A stretch of 64,000 nucleotides of DNA from Spiroplasma kunkelii CR2-3x (GTDB lineage Bacteria > Bacillota_I > Bacilli_A > Mycoplasmatales > Mycoplasmataceae), in contig NZ_CP010899.1 in the NCBI RefSeq assembly GCF_001274875.1, positions 372,001 to 436,000 on the forward strand, in the 5' to 3' direction. Shown here piece after piece: positions 42,629 through 52,977 of the stretch. Within the stretch, counting starts at the first letter, position 1. Each line of letters opens with the position of its first letter. A program made the position numbers and the translations under genes. Under the pieces are notes generated by a model that was given only the letters and a program-made list of their open reading frames with translations, was not told where the DNA came from and searched no databases.

Positions 42629-43986
42629 TTATTGCTTTTTTTCTTTTTGTAAAACTAGTAATAAAACAAAACCACTAATTGTTGCGAATAAACCAATTGC
42701 AGTAATAATTGCTAAACTAATTTGGTTAGCTAGTTTATTATAAAGATAGCCGGCTTCGGTTCCATAATTTTTTAATAAGAGAGAATCAATTTGTCAAAAT
42801 TAAGCATCGGGGAAAAAGCAATAAATGAAATTAAACCAACTGAGGCAGCATATTCTTTTTGACTTATATTAATTTCAGAAATAGTTGCTCATCGATTAGT
42901 AACTAAGGCTCAACAAATAATTCCTAGCATTAAGTATAAAATAATAATAATAATAATACCTTGAATAGCTATTTTTCAGGTGTTACTTAATGTTTAAAAA
43001 GAAGTTTTGGTGTATCTAGAGGTAAACTAATTGCAGTGATTGTAATAATTGAAGCGCAGGTTAAACCAATAACAATAAATAAAATGTATTTTTGTGTAGC
43101 ATCAGCTAGTTTTCCAGCGGGAGCACTAAATAAAAAGCGGAAAAAATATGTTCGTAAAATTCCAACAATAACCACAATAATTGGAATAATTTTTAAAGCA
43201 TCTTGCATAAAAGTAACAAAAATACTTAATCCTGATTGATACATATAACCCCCCATAATTAATAACGTTACAATTCATAATTTAAAATTATTTAATGTTT
43301 TTCCAAGATCTTTAATTTAAAAAGTAGTAACTTGATTAGAGTTGTGATTTAAATCAGGAACAAATTTTCATAATAATAAACAATTAATAAAAATTAAACC
43401 CGTAAAAATAAAAACTAATGTGCTAAATTCTCAATTACCTAATGATGCTGTTCAAACATTTTCAAATAATCAAAAGACTATAAATAAGCAAAGGCAATTA
43501 AAATTGTTCCAATTATACCGTTTAAACTACCATGTATTACATTTAATTTTCCATTTTCAGCTGGTGTTCCTTGTTCTGAAAGTATTTTTCATAAGGCGCT
43601 TTAAAAAAAACAGGTAATAAAACTTCATAACGAAAAAATAATGTATACTTGAATGATTTTCTCACTATTTATAAAGGGAATTACACCATATCAAATACTA
43701 ACAATTCCAATTCCTCTTAATCCAAGCAATGTTAATTTTTTTAAATTAAATCGGTCAGCAAAATAATCGCTAACAAAATAACTTAATAACGCAACATAAC
43801 CATAAATGGCATTTGCTTGTGAGAATTCAGAAGCAGTGATTCCTAAACCATCAGCAATTTTAACAGAAGAAATAACATTTTTTAAATAAAATGGGACAGT
43901 CATTATTAAAACATCAGTTAAAGCTAAGATAGCAATAATATTAATTATTTTTACGATTAAGACTTTTTTTGCTTATTATTTTTCAT
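42629..43986 (-). pseudogene. MFS transporter pseudogene
   Basis: From ATG 43986 a frameshift in an A run occurs within 10 codons. The MFS-like frame reads DVLIMTVPFYLKNVISSVKI and GYVALLSYFVSDYFADRFNL (the loop 2-3 motif). Later pieces lie at 43256-42987 (MGGYMYQSGLSIFVTFMQDA) and 42950-42629. At least five stops or frameshifts, including near 43605, 43478, 43320, 43000 and 42800. The substrate cannot be inferred. Confidence 0.82.
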
Positions 43987-44015
43987 TTTTTACTTCCTTT
44001 TTAAAATAACAAATG

Positions 44016-44276
44016 TTATTTTAAATTAGGATTTAAAGTAGCATTGTCGCTAATATAACCATGAATAAAAGTTTTATCATATAAATTATTAATTACTTTC
44101 ACATCTTTATTATTTTTAAAAGTTCAAAGATTTAAGCGTAGATTAAGTTTTTTAATAATTGGCACATTCCTTTTTTGTTTTGCAGTAGCAATTGAAGGAT
44201 GTAAATAATCAAAATGCTTAATTAAATTTTCATCAATATCTTTTAAACTTTCAATTAAATAACCTTTTTAAATTCC
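44016..44276 (-). pseudogene. Glycerophosphodiester phosphodiesterase, C-terminal fragment
   Basis: Reads FDYLHPSIATAKQKRNVPII, then LRLNLWTFKNNKDVKVINNL, ending at TAA 44016. These match the last strands of GlpQ/UgpQ-type phosphodiesterases (the N-L-W-T segment). Everything upstream is missing, replaced near 44276 by other sequence and then by viral sequence. Confidence 0.65.
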
Positions 44277-44403
44277 TTATTACCACCGTACTTAAAGGGG
44301 TAAAAGTTGCGGAGTGTAGAAACCACACATATTTTGTATTTTTGATTTTTACAGTTTTGGAAAGTAAATTTTTTTTAATATTTTTAATTAAGGAGTTGAA
44401 ATT

Positions 44404-44535
44404 ATGCAAACAAAGCAATATTTTATTTTGTGGTCGCTAGTGAAAAAGTATGCTAAGTCATTTTTTAATATAAATTGTTCCTTTTTATTGTTTTATATAA
44501 TTGATTTTATCATATATTAATTATTCGTATTAAAT
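44404..44535 (+). pseudogene. Plectrovirus 36-aa ORF, chimeric
   Basis: MQTKQYFILWSLVKKYAKS as in the intact copies, then fused out of context to the leader of the transposase gene. SD aaggagtt is kept. Confidence 0.65.
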
Positions 44536-44572
44536 ATTAATTTTATATATTTTTGATGGTAGTTGTAAATTA

Positions 44573-45070
44573 ATGAAATATATTATTAATAATTTTAATT
44601 TGTTTTATTTACAGGTAAAATTAAAGAATTTTTTAAGTAAAAATTATAAAAATAAATATTATAATAAAAGAATAAAACAAAAAATATTTTCATATATTAA
44701 TTTATGTAATGATTATTATGTTAATAGTGGTAAATTTTTATCGAAAGATTTAATTAAAAAATATTTTAAAAATAAATTTTCAACTTTTTTATTATTGAGC
44801 GAATAAAATTTTAATTGCATATAAGAATAATTATTTTGATGAATTATTATTAAAATGAACGTTACCACATAATATTAAATATTAATTATCAATATAGTAA
44901 TCATATTCGCAAAAATATTTGTGATTTATATTTTAAATATTGTAATAAGTGTGCTGGTGGTGTTTTATCTTTGTTTTATAATTAAAAAAAAGGAATTCAT
45001 GGAGAAAAATTAAAAAAATAAAGAACCAAAAAATTTAAAAAAATTTTTTCGTTAACTTAAAAAAATATAA
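44573..45070 (+). pseudogene. Plectrovirus transposase, N-terminal relic
   Basis: Starts MKYIINNFNLFYLQVKLKNF like the intact transposase at 57213, but is broken by a T-run frameshift near 44791 and TAA codons. One of them replaces the TGA Trp of FFRWLKK near 45052. The DDE domain is absent. Confidence 0.82.
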
Positions 45071-45100
45071 ATAATTTATAAAAGTTTTAATTTATGAATA

Positions 45101-45259
45101 ATAGAAAAAATTAATAGTTCAAAAAACTTTGAAAATAGTACTGGTTATCCAATGGATATTATATATAAATGAAAATTAAATAATTAACCACAAATAACTA
45201 CCATTGATAAAAACACCGGTTAAATTACTGATTGAAAAGAACAAAAAGGAACTGAATAA
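45101..45259 (+). pseudogene. Plectrovirus lipoprotein, C-terminal relic
   Basis: Reads GYPMDIIYKWKLNN, TAA, then TTIDKNTG, TAA, ITDWKEQKGTE to TAA 45257. It is the end of the viral lipoprotein and faces ORF1 across the usual hairpin at 45247-45275. Confidence 0.7.
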
Positions 45260-45271
45260 CAGTTCTTTTTT

Positions 45272-46596
45272 TTATATTAATTGCACAAATTTCATAAAAA
45301 TAATTAATAAAAAAATATTTGTTATTGTACTATACAATGCTGGATTAAATTTTCATACCTCAAATATTTGACTAAAAAAACTATATACTGTTTCAAAAAC
45401 CTTACCAACACCGCTCGCTAATTCGTTAACTTGTTTAACTCCGGGAATAGTATTAACAATTCAAATGACCGTATTTTTAATATGAGCACCAAAATCTCAT
45501 CAACCCTCCGGCGTTATATATTGTACCCGTCATCATTGTTTATTGGGGAACAACCCACCGTTATTAATTTCTTGTCAATTATAAATTCCAAAATTAAAAT
45601 CATAATATCGGTACATATCATTCTCTTTTTGTTCTTACAATTCAAAAACATTATAACCATTTTTTTGTTCTTCAATTTTTTTATATTGCAAACCATATTT
45701 ATTTTGTAAATTATCGCCAAAAACATAACCCGAATTTGAGTTAATATTATATTCATTTGTAACCGAAAAATCATAATTAAAAACCGATTTTTAAATGCTG
45801 AATATAATTTAATATCTAATTGCTTATATTTATCTGAAAAATAAAAATTATCGTGGATAAATTTTAAAACCATTATTTACTAATAAACCATATTTTTTAT
45901 TATAACCTTGAACATAAGTGTTATTCTCTAAAACAAAAATCGTACGTAAATAATTAGTATAAAATTTTTGTGAAATCTTAAACATACTATTTAATAATTT
46001 ATCAAATTGTAATTTATAGTTAATATTTTCACTCAAAAAAATTATTAAAATTTTGCAATTTCAACGCAAAAAAGTTAACTAAAACAGTATCATACTGTAA
46101 ATTATCAATATATCCATTTTCAATAAACGAACTACGATTTTGAAACACTGGCACCAAAGCACTTGCAAAAAACGACTGTAAAAACTTAGATAAATCAAAC
46201 TGACCGCTAAATTGTTGATAATATTTTAAATCTTTACTATTTAATGATGAATAAATTGAACCATTAAAATTAAAAACTTCACCCGTTCCTGTTCGCATAA
46301 AACTAAAATTAAAACTTAAATAATCAATATTAACATTATTCAACTCTAAACTACCCGAAATAATTAAATTTGCTTCATCAACAGTTAAAATCATTCGATA
46401 AATTGCTTTTTAATATTTTTAACATCCAATTCATCAACCGTTTCAAAATTAAAAATTATCCGCTTTGTTCCAACCTTATTCGGATTTTCATAATCTGCAC
46501 TACCACCTTGTTGAACTCTAATATTTTCCTGCAAAACAGAATATAAAGATAAATCAATAAACTGTTTTACACGACTTTGTTGATAACTATTTTAAT
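45272..46596 (-). pseudogene. Plectrovirus ORF1, C-terminal two thirds, broken
   Basis: The longest ORF1 piece in the window: SRVKQFIDLSLYSVLQENIR ... VDEANLIISGSLELNNVNID ... KYKQLDIKLYSAFKNRF ... to the C-terminal helix and TAA at 45272. Frameshifts lie near 46395, 46030, 45850 and 45785; a TAA stands near 45640. At its upstream side about 30 bases of lipoprotein end sequence are attached. Confidence 0.82.
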
Positions 46597-46628
46597 CAGT
46601 AATTTCACCAATGTTTTTATCAATGTTT

Positions 46629-46760
46629 AATAAACCACCAAGAGGTAATATTCGAATTTTAATTATTACAGAAAAACAATATGAGTCAATTAAAATATTA
46701 GTTGGTAGTAAAAGTCATCAAGAAAAATATATGACAACAAAAATGGTTCTAGAATTATAA
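46629..46760 (+). pseudogene. cas2: Cas2 C-terminal remnant
   Basis: 43 codons open in one frame without a start: NKPPRGNIRILIITEKQYES, IKILVGSKSHQEKYMTTKMVLEL, stop TAA. The pattern (K-x-x-P-x-x-G-x-V-R-x-L-x-x-T-x-K-Q-Y, then a G-x-K-S-x-Q-E-K segment) is that of type II Cas2 proteins. The first half is replaced by plectroviral sequence. It lies 2 bases before the csn2-like relic, in the gene order of type II-A loci. Confidence 0.72.
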
Positions 46761-46762
46761 AA

Positions 46763-47935
46763 TTGATTATACTGTTTTAACTTTTAAAGACAATAATAAA
46801 GAAATAAAGACATTTAAATTATATAATAATAAATTTTTAATTATAGAGGAAAATAATAGTGGCAAAACCAAATTACTAAAATAAATATATGCCAGTTTTT
46901 TAGGCAAAGATAGTACATTTTCTTTTAATGATAAAATCATTGGATTTGGGGACTATCAAATTATTTATTTAAAATAGAAAATGGATTTGCTTGAAGAAAT
47001 TAAGTTAACAAAAACATCTAATTTTCAAAATAAATTAATAAAGACAATTAATGAAATTATTTTAAATAATGATAAATATAATGAAACTGTTGAGTTATTA
47101 CAAAAATTAAATCCTTTATTTAATTTAATTTTATTAGAAACAGATTTAATTTCAATCAACACTAAAATTATTAGTAGTGAATTGGTTTTAAAATATAATT
47201 TTTCAAATTTATCAGTGGAAGGAATTGTTGATAAATTATTAATTTAATCTTTATGATTTAGAAAATGCAATAATTTATTCAGCAAAATATAGTTCATATC
47301 AGTTACGAATATTATTATTGAATATTTTATAAAATATAGTGATTTACAAGATAAATTACGTCCTTTGGTGTTTATTTTAGATCAACAAATTAAATCATTA
47401 TGAAATTTAGTTAATGAAGTTAAAAATTTATTAAGTGAGAAAAGTGTAATTATAATTAATTGTTAGCAATTGCCCTGTTTTGTTTACTTTTTTCTTTGAA
47501 AAAATTTAGCAAGTGTATTTTTTAAAAAAAAATAAGATATTTTCTTTTGAAAATATTAATTCAATTATTATTAAAACAATTATTAAAACAATTGCAATTT
47601 ATGCTTTTTCAGAATCTGATAGTATATTGATTATGAAATTTTTGTAAAAGATTTAAGTTATGTTTTAACAGAAGATGATGTGTTCTTTATGAAAACAATA
47701 ATTATATCAAAAATAATATTTTATTAATTTTACATATTATTTATTGAGATAAAATATCATTAAAAATTTAAGATCAAAATACATTTGCTTTAGAAAAACC
47801 AGAATTATGTTTAGAAGTAACTAAGGCTAATTTTATTTTTGTATATTTGTTTTTAAAAAATTTAGATATTAATATTATTGTTGATAATGTAGAAAAAACT
47901 TTTTTGATAAATGTAATTTATTATTTAATTAACAT
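46763..47935 (+). pseudogene. csn2: Csn2-like gene, heavily degraded
   Basis: Begins YTVLTFKDNNKEIKTFKLYN, FLIIEENNSGKTKLLK (relic P-loop of Csn2), then a 88-codon open stretch (MDLLEEIKLTKTSNFQNKLI...), SDLQDKLRPLVFILDQQIKS and FVKDLSYVLTEDDV. The last recalls the Csn2 segment before its final helix. TAA/TAG at about 46882 and 46977 and many frameshifts after 47247. Csn2 is the ring-shaped DNA-end-binding protein used in type II-A spacer acquisition. Call based on order and pattern, not on a search. Confidence 0.6.
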
Positions 47936-47958
47936 CTTTTTTAGTATAATAAATTTAA

Positions 47959-48060
47959 CTTTTAGTCCGCTGTCATTTTATAGTAGAATATAACGTATAT
48001 TAATTGTTTGAATATTTAATAATCATTTTAGTCCGCTGTCATTTTATAGTAATAGAATTA
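47959..48060. CRISPR. Relic CRISPR array, two repeats and one spacer
   Basis: Repeat 1 is 47959-47994 and repeat 2 is 48025-48060, each 36 nt, with a 30-nt spacer at 47995-48024 (start to start 66 nt). The first 27 bases agree except base 1 (TTTTAGTCCGCTGTCATTTT core, beginning like GTTTTAG-type type II repeats). The 3' part of repeat 2 has diverged, as terminal repeats often do. It stands 24 bases after the csn2 relic, where a type II-A array is expected. Confidence 0.72.
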
Positions 48061-48422
48061 AAACACATTTATTTATTATTAAGGGAATGTTACTAATATT
48101 TATTAAAAATAATATTTTTAATAGTGCCTCTCATAAATTCTCCTTTTTATTTTGAATTTTAAAGTGTGAAAGAAAACAAATTGGATTTTGGTATATGGTT
48201 TGTAAAAATGATAAACTATTTCAAAGTAAAATACCTAATTACCATTGATATTTATTAATTTATTGTCATGTAAAGTAGAAAAAGAAAAAAACAGAATTTA
48301 TAATAAAAAATATCTTTTTTATAATTTTAATTATAAAAACCCATCTATTTTGAATCTTTTTAAAAAAATTTTTTATTTTTTGTATATAATAAATGTAGGA
48401 GATTTTTAAAAGGAGAAAAAAT
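48061..48422. other. Intergenic region before ldh
   Basis: No further CRISPR repeat is seen. A short open stretch (CERKQIGFWYMVCKNDKLFQ) near 48165-48290 ends at TAA and may be a gene remnant of unknown kind. The ldh -10 box TATAAT is at 48385-48390 and an aaaggaga SD precedes the ATG. Confidence 0.5.
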
Positions 48423-49379
48423 ATGGAAAATTCAACGAGAAAAGTAGTTTTAGTTGGATGTGGAATGGTTGGAAACAGCTTTTTATATTCAGCAATGAAC
48501 AGAGGGATTGCACAACATTATGTGCTAATTGATGCGTTTCGACAAGCAGCAGAAGGGAATGCTATTGATTTATCAGATGCATCTGCTGTTTTAGAAAATC
48601 GTTTTAGTACAATTAAAGCTGGTGATTATAGTGATTGTAAAAATGCTGATTTAATTGTTATTACAGCAGGAAAACCACAACGAGATGGTGAAACACGATT
48701 AGATATGGTTGTTGATAATGCAAAAATTATACAAGATATTGCTTTAAAAATTAAAGCCTCAGGTTTTAAGGGTGTTACACTAATTGCTTCAAATCCGGTG
48801 GATGTTCTGGCATCAGTTTATCAAAAAGTAACTGGTTATGCAAAAAATAAAGTTATTTCTTCAGGAACAACTTTAGATTCAGCACGTTTAAGAAGATTAG
48901 TTGGTAATAAATTAAACATTTCTCCATCTAGTGTTAATGCTTATGTTTTGGGTGAACATGGTGATTCTTCAGTTTCTGTTTGATCAAAAGCTTCAATTAT
49001 GCAAAAATCAATTGCTGATTTTGTGGCAGAAGGAAAATTAACAGAAAAAGATTTAGAAGATATGCACCAACAAATGATGAAAATGGCTTATACGATCATT
49101 GATTTGAAAAAAGCAACTTTTTATGGAATTGGTATATGTTTATCATCAATTGCAAAAGCAATTTTAAATGATGAAAGATCAACCTTTTTAATTGGTGCAA
49201 AATGTGAAGGTGAATATAATGTTATGGGAACTTACATTGGTGTACCAGCAGTTATTGGTGTTAATGGGATTGAAGAAATTATTGAGTGAAAATTAACAAA
49301 AGAAGAGCAAGTTAAATTTGAAAAATCAGCGACACAATTACATGAAGCTTTAAATGTTGCTCTTGCAGCATTAAAATAA
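48423..49379 (+). CDS. ldh: L-lactate dehydrogenase
   Basis: A 318-residue cytosolic enzyme that reduces pyruvate to lactate and regenerates NAD+ for glycolysis, the main energy route in these bacteria. NAD-binding VVLVGCGMVGNS at residues 8-19, mobile loop GKPQRDGETR (about 81-90) with the substrate Gln/Arg, and the catalytic VLGEHGDSS (about 174-182). Standard length. Two TGA Trp codons. The Gln of the KPQRDGETR loop favours lactate over malate activity. Confidence 0.94.
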
Positions 49380-49557
49380 GTAATATTTAGGAGGACTTTT
49401 TAAGTCTTTTTTATGTTAAATTTATGATATTTTTTCTTTTTTAAAAATATGGTATTATTATCTCATAGGATTTCCTATTTTTATATCAACCATGTATTAA
49501 CTATGTATCAATTATCAACAATATCAATTTAATATATACAAAAAGGAGTTTTTAAAT

Positions 49558-50130
49558 ATGAAAATATTTACTTTAGGAATGATTGCAGCGACAACGACTT
49601 CAGTTGCAGGTATGCCAAATATTAATAAAGGAACTTCAACAGTTCAAACGCATGAATTTGTACAAGAGGTAGTAGAATATAGTATTGCAAGTATGACAGG
49701 AACAGATACTTTTCCTGCGCAAAAACTTGCCTCTGGTTTTGTCAATAAACAAAAATCTTTAGTTTTTGAATATGGAAACTATGCTAATACTTGAGCAGAA
49801 TTTGTTCAAAAATATCCAAAATTTAAATTTACTACATTAAGTATGAAAACTAATTTAAAAGGAGACCAAAAAAAAGAAGATTTGTCAAAATATACTTTTA
49901 ACACTGCTGATTTTAAATTACAAGAACAAAATGGTCAATTTATAATTAAGACAATTGAATCAAAATATATTACTGATTTTATTCGTTTATCGGTTCTTGG
50001 CCAAGTAAAAGAAGACAAGAAGATTATTAATTTTGGTGTTTTATATAATATCAATATTTCACAACAATATATTAAGCCTTATCCATTTTTTAGTTCAGAA
50101 ACTGACAAAATCCAGTTTTACCATGAATAA
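49558..50130 (+). CDS. Secreted or surface protein, unassigned
   Basis: A 190-residue protein with a short N-terminal hydrophobic signal (MKIFTLGMIAATTTSVAG) but no lipobox Cys, so it is probably cleaved or membrane-tethered. The mature part is Lys/Thr/Phe-rich with a KYITDFIRLSVLGQVKEDKK segment. Strong aaaggagt SD. The PTS gene begins 36 bases downstream. No family recognised. Confidence 0.7.
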
Positions 50131-50165
50131 AAAAATAATTTGTTTGTAAAGAAAGGATAATAATT

Positions 50166-51734
50166 TTGAAAATTGATAAGTTGTATCAAATTAGAAAAAA
50201 CGGAAAAGGCTATAGTAATAATAGTAATAAAATTAAAATTAGAAATATTTATGAATATTTTATTAAAATTATTACTTTAATAATTATTCCATTATTATTA
50301 ATTGTTTTAATTTATGGAATTGGCATGATTTTACAAGAATATACTAGTAATCTTGTTGCCCTAACGATTGGGGATGTTTGTATTAAGATTGGAAAAGCAG
50401 TCTTTAACAATTTATCAATTATCTTTTGTTTAGTAACAGTGATTAGTATTACCAACAATGTAAAAGCTGTAGCAATTGCTGTTATTGGCTTTTTATTTTT
50501 CATTGTGATGCAATATGCATTAATTCAATATAAAATAACCCCAGAAGGAAAACTTTATGTAACAAGTATTCTCTTCTTTTACCAAGGTGAAAATTTAGCA
50601 ATGTTTTTAGGCTCAAGTTTTGGCCTTGTTACTTTAAATACGTCAATTTTAGGGGGAATAACAGTAGGAATTATTTCATCATACATTTACATTAAGTGTA
50701 TTGATTTACGCTTGGCAAAAGCATTTGGTTTATTAAATGGTTTTCCATTTGTTACCTTACTTGTTGTTTTAGCAAATATGTTCTTAGCGTTATTTTTTTT
50801 ATTACTATGAATTGTAATTGCAATTGTTTTAAACCATATTTATCAATGAATGTGACAACAAAATGCAAACCATTTTTTAGGAGCTGCTTTTGTTTATGAA
50901 CTATTAAATACATTATTAATTCCATTTGGTTTTAAAGATCTTGTTACTAATTTATTTATTAACCCAAATGTTGAATTATTAAGTCAAACAGAGTTTGAAA
51001 ATTTATTCAAAAATATTGCCGTGCATTATGGTTGAATACACAATATTTTTGATGATACTTGGAATAATGCCACAATTCAAAAAATGTGGGATTTTATTAA
51101 CCAACCAACATTTGAAGAACGTCATTTAACAATTTTAGATTGACTTAACTTACTACCAATTGACCGGTTACCACAAGTAAATGGTTATTCTGCGCAAACT
51201 TATAATTGGTTTTTATCTAGTAATTTTGGTCAATTATTACAACTAAAATTACCACCAAATTATGCGTTTGTTTTTGGTGATTCGTTAGCAATTAGTACGG
51301 CCATTATTTTAACTAGTAAAAAAGAAAACCGTATGCCAACAGCAATTTTAATGACAGCAATTGTGGTGGTTACCATTTTAACAGGGAATAATGTTATTAT
51401 TAATTTATTTACTTTCTTTGTTTCACCAATGTTATATTTTTGTGTTTATACGCCACTTGCTGGTCTTAATGGTTTATTTATGTCGATGCTTGATGTGCAC
51501 ATTTTAGTATCGTTTGTTAATGGTTTAATTGATTTTATTTACAGAGGAATTATTCCAGTGGCCAAAGGAACTAATTTCTTATGAGTCCCAGTCTTTACTC
51601 TTATTTGATTTGTTATTATTATGCCAATATTTTGGAAAGCAATTCTTTATTTTGATTATCCTTTTATTGGTCGAAGAGAAACAATTTTACCACGAATTAC
51701 TCACAAGAATTATCATGAAATGTGGAATCATTAA
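50166..51734 (+). CDS. PTS sugar transporter subunit EIIC (glucose family)
   Basis: A 522-residue membrane protein with about ten hydrophobic segments. FVYELLNTLLIPFGFKDLVT (about residues 240-259) matches the F-x-x-x-x-L-I-P-x-G-L motif of glucose/GlcNAc EIIC domains. FLYFCVYTPLAGL-like region near residue 425 follows. No IIA or IIB domain is fused and none lies beside it. The start is TTG 50166 with an aaaggat SD; no ATG in frame fits. The sugar is not determined. Confidence 0.78.
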
Positions 51735-51756
51735 TGAATAACAAATATATTATTAT

Positions 51757-51811
51757 TTAGGTTCATGGAAATGTGTTATAAAATAACACCTTTCCATGAA
51801 CTTTTTAAATA
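51757..51811 (+). terminator. Terminator of the PTS gene
   Basis: Long stem gttcatggaaa/tttccatgaac with inner ggtgttat/ataacac pairing, followed by five T residues. Confidence 0.88.
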
Positions 51812-51938
51812 TCTATTAACATTATATTTTAGAATGTTATAATTATTATACAAAAACTATGCCATGTGGAAAATATTAAATGCTATTTATTTTAATTCAT
51901 ATTATATTAAACGAGAAATTTAAAAATAGGTGAAAAAT

Positions 51939-52082
51939 ATGTCAATCAAGAGTTCTGAAATTAAGAAAATAGGTTCTCTTATTTTTGGTGATACTTACTG
52001 AATACCTGATTCTCAAAGAGAATATTCATGAGATAAAGAAGAACTTATTGATTTATGAATAGATTTAGAAGAAATGATTAAT
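51939..52082 (+). pseudogene. DUF262 (GmrSD-like) protein, 5' part
   Basis: Starts MSIKSSEIKKIGSLIFGDTY then WIPDSQREYSWDKEEL, the I-P-x-x-Q-R-x-Y-x-W motif of DUF262 domains. These act as nucleases or NTPases in restriction systems such as GmrSD against modified phage DNA. Four Trp here are TGA. The frame is cut after EEMIN by the plectrovirus at 52083 and resumes at 58455. Confidence 0.85.
52068..52082. repeat. 15-bp target duplication, left copy (provirus B)
   Basis: GAAGAAATGATTAAT, identical to 58455-58469; encodes EEMIN in the host gene frame on both sides. Confidence 0.92.
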
Positions 52083-52170
52083 TGTAGAAACCACACACAT
52101 TTTGTATTTTTGGTTTTTACAGTTTTGGAAAGTAAATTTTTTTAATATTTTTAATTTAAGGAGTTGAAAT

Positions 52171-52281
52171 TATGCAAACAAAGCAATATTTTATTTTGCG
52201 GTCGCTAGTTAAAAATTATGGTAAAGATAATGTTATTAATACTGTTAATAAGATTGCAAAATATATTGAAATTAAAAAATA
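52171..52281 (+). CDS. Plectrovirus 36-aa ORF
   Basis: MQTKQYFILRSLVKNYGKDN... basic, with a strong aaggagtt SD. Conserved in all three viral copies close to the left end. Confidence 0.72.
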
Positions 52282-52284
52282 AAA

Positions 52285-52327
52285 GAATAAATTATTCCGC
52301 GTAATTTATTAGCGGAATAATTTATTC
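52285..52327. repeat. Perfect 16-bp viral hairpin
   Basis: GAATAAATTATTCCGC and its exact inverse around an 11-base loop. It is followed by a GC-richer gagcgaagcgacaacgagcg segment kept in copy A. It could be a terminator, an ssDNA packaging signal or a replication origin element. Confidence 0.75.
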
Positions 52328-52414
52328 AATAATGTTTTTTAATGGAGCGAAGCGACAACGAGCGGAGTGAGTTTGCAAATTTCAATTTTTTAATTTTTAG
52401 AGAGGAGATGTAAT

Positions 52415-52531
52415 ATGCCAACTTGATTAACGACAATATTTAGTGTTCTTATTGTATTGGGGATTTTTCTTTATATTGGTTTAGGAATTTATCAAAAAAT
52501 TCGTCAAATTGAACGAAATAAAAAAGATTAA
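52415..52531 (+). CDS. Plectrovirus 38-aa single-helix protein
   Basis: [20 protein letters not shown] followed by a basic tail; agaggaga SD. Conserved in provirus A. Probably a minor coat protein. Confidence 0.7.
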
Positions 52532-52563
52532 AAAGAAATTGAAAGAAAGGAGGATAAAAAATA

Positions 52564-52812
52564 ATGTTAGGTATGTATTTAACAACAGCAGTTAATTTTT
52601 TAGCAAATACACCTAAAACTATGACTGAGGGTATGACTGGTATTTGAACTGGATTAACTAGTGCATTATGAAAAGTTAAAGATGGTGTAACAAATATTTT
52701 ACCTGAGATAATGGTTTTCTTAGGTGAAGCGTGAATTATTTTAATTCCGTTTGCTATATTTTGTATTATAAAAATATTAAATTTTTTCCGTATTATGGTT
52801 AAAGGAGTTTAG
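52564..52812 (+). CDS. Plectrovirus major coat protein candidate
   Basis: An 82-residue protein: short amphipathic start (MLGMYLTTAVNFLANTPKTM), then two hydrophobic stretches (about 50-68) and a basic end. Size (about 9 kDa), strong aaaggagg SD and position match the major coat protein gene of SpV1-type viruses. Three TGA Trp codons. The copy in provirus A is frameshifted. Confidence 0.7.
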
Positions 52813-52878
52813 TATTTATTATTTATCATATATTTTAACTGTGGCACACTAGTTTTTATATGTGATTTGATGTAAAAA

Positions 52879-52977
52879 ATGAATTTATTAAATAGAAAAA
52901 TGAACTTATTATATTTACTATTAAAGTTCTTAATAGTTATTTTCAGTGTGCCAATTTTTATTATTTTATATATTTAA
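52879..52977 (+). CDS. Plectrovirus 32-aa hydrophobic peptide
   Basis: One membrane helix after a short basic start; identical in length to the copy in provirus A. No clear SD. Confidence 0.55.
   Translation: MNLLNRKMNLLYLLLKFLIVIFSVPIFIILYI

Larger units (their letters stand above)
44315..46628. mobile_element. Rearranged plectrovirus relic D
   Basis: Begins with the viral left end TGTAGAAACCACACAT at 44315, followed by the 36-aa ORF leader. A deletion then joins directly to the transposase relic. After it, an inverted viral segment carries a lipoprotein end (plus) and ORF1 (minus). The right viral end is missing; the relic stops in a lipoprotein remnant at about 46628, against cas2. So it has both internal deletion and inversion. 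Confidence 0.75.

Noticed and set aside
47880-47958. A further CRISPR repeat one unit (66 nt) upstream
   Set aside because: Checked by eye at 47893; only an A/T-rich resemblance, not the TTTTAGTCCGCTG core.
48165-48290. Gene remnant CERKQIGFWYMVCKND...
   Set aside because: Only about 40 codons, no start or family pattern; not reported as a gene.
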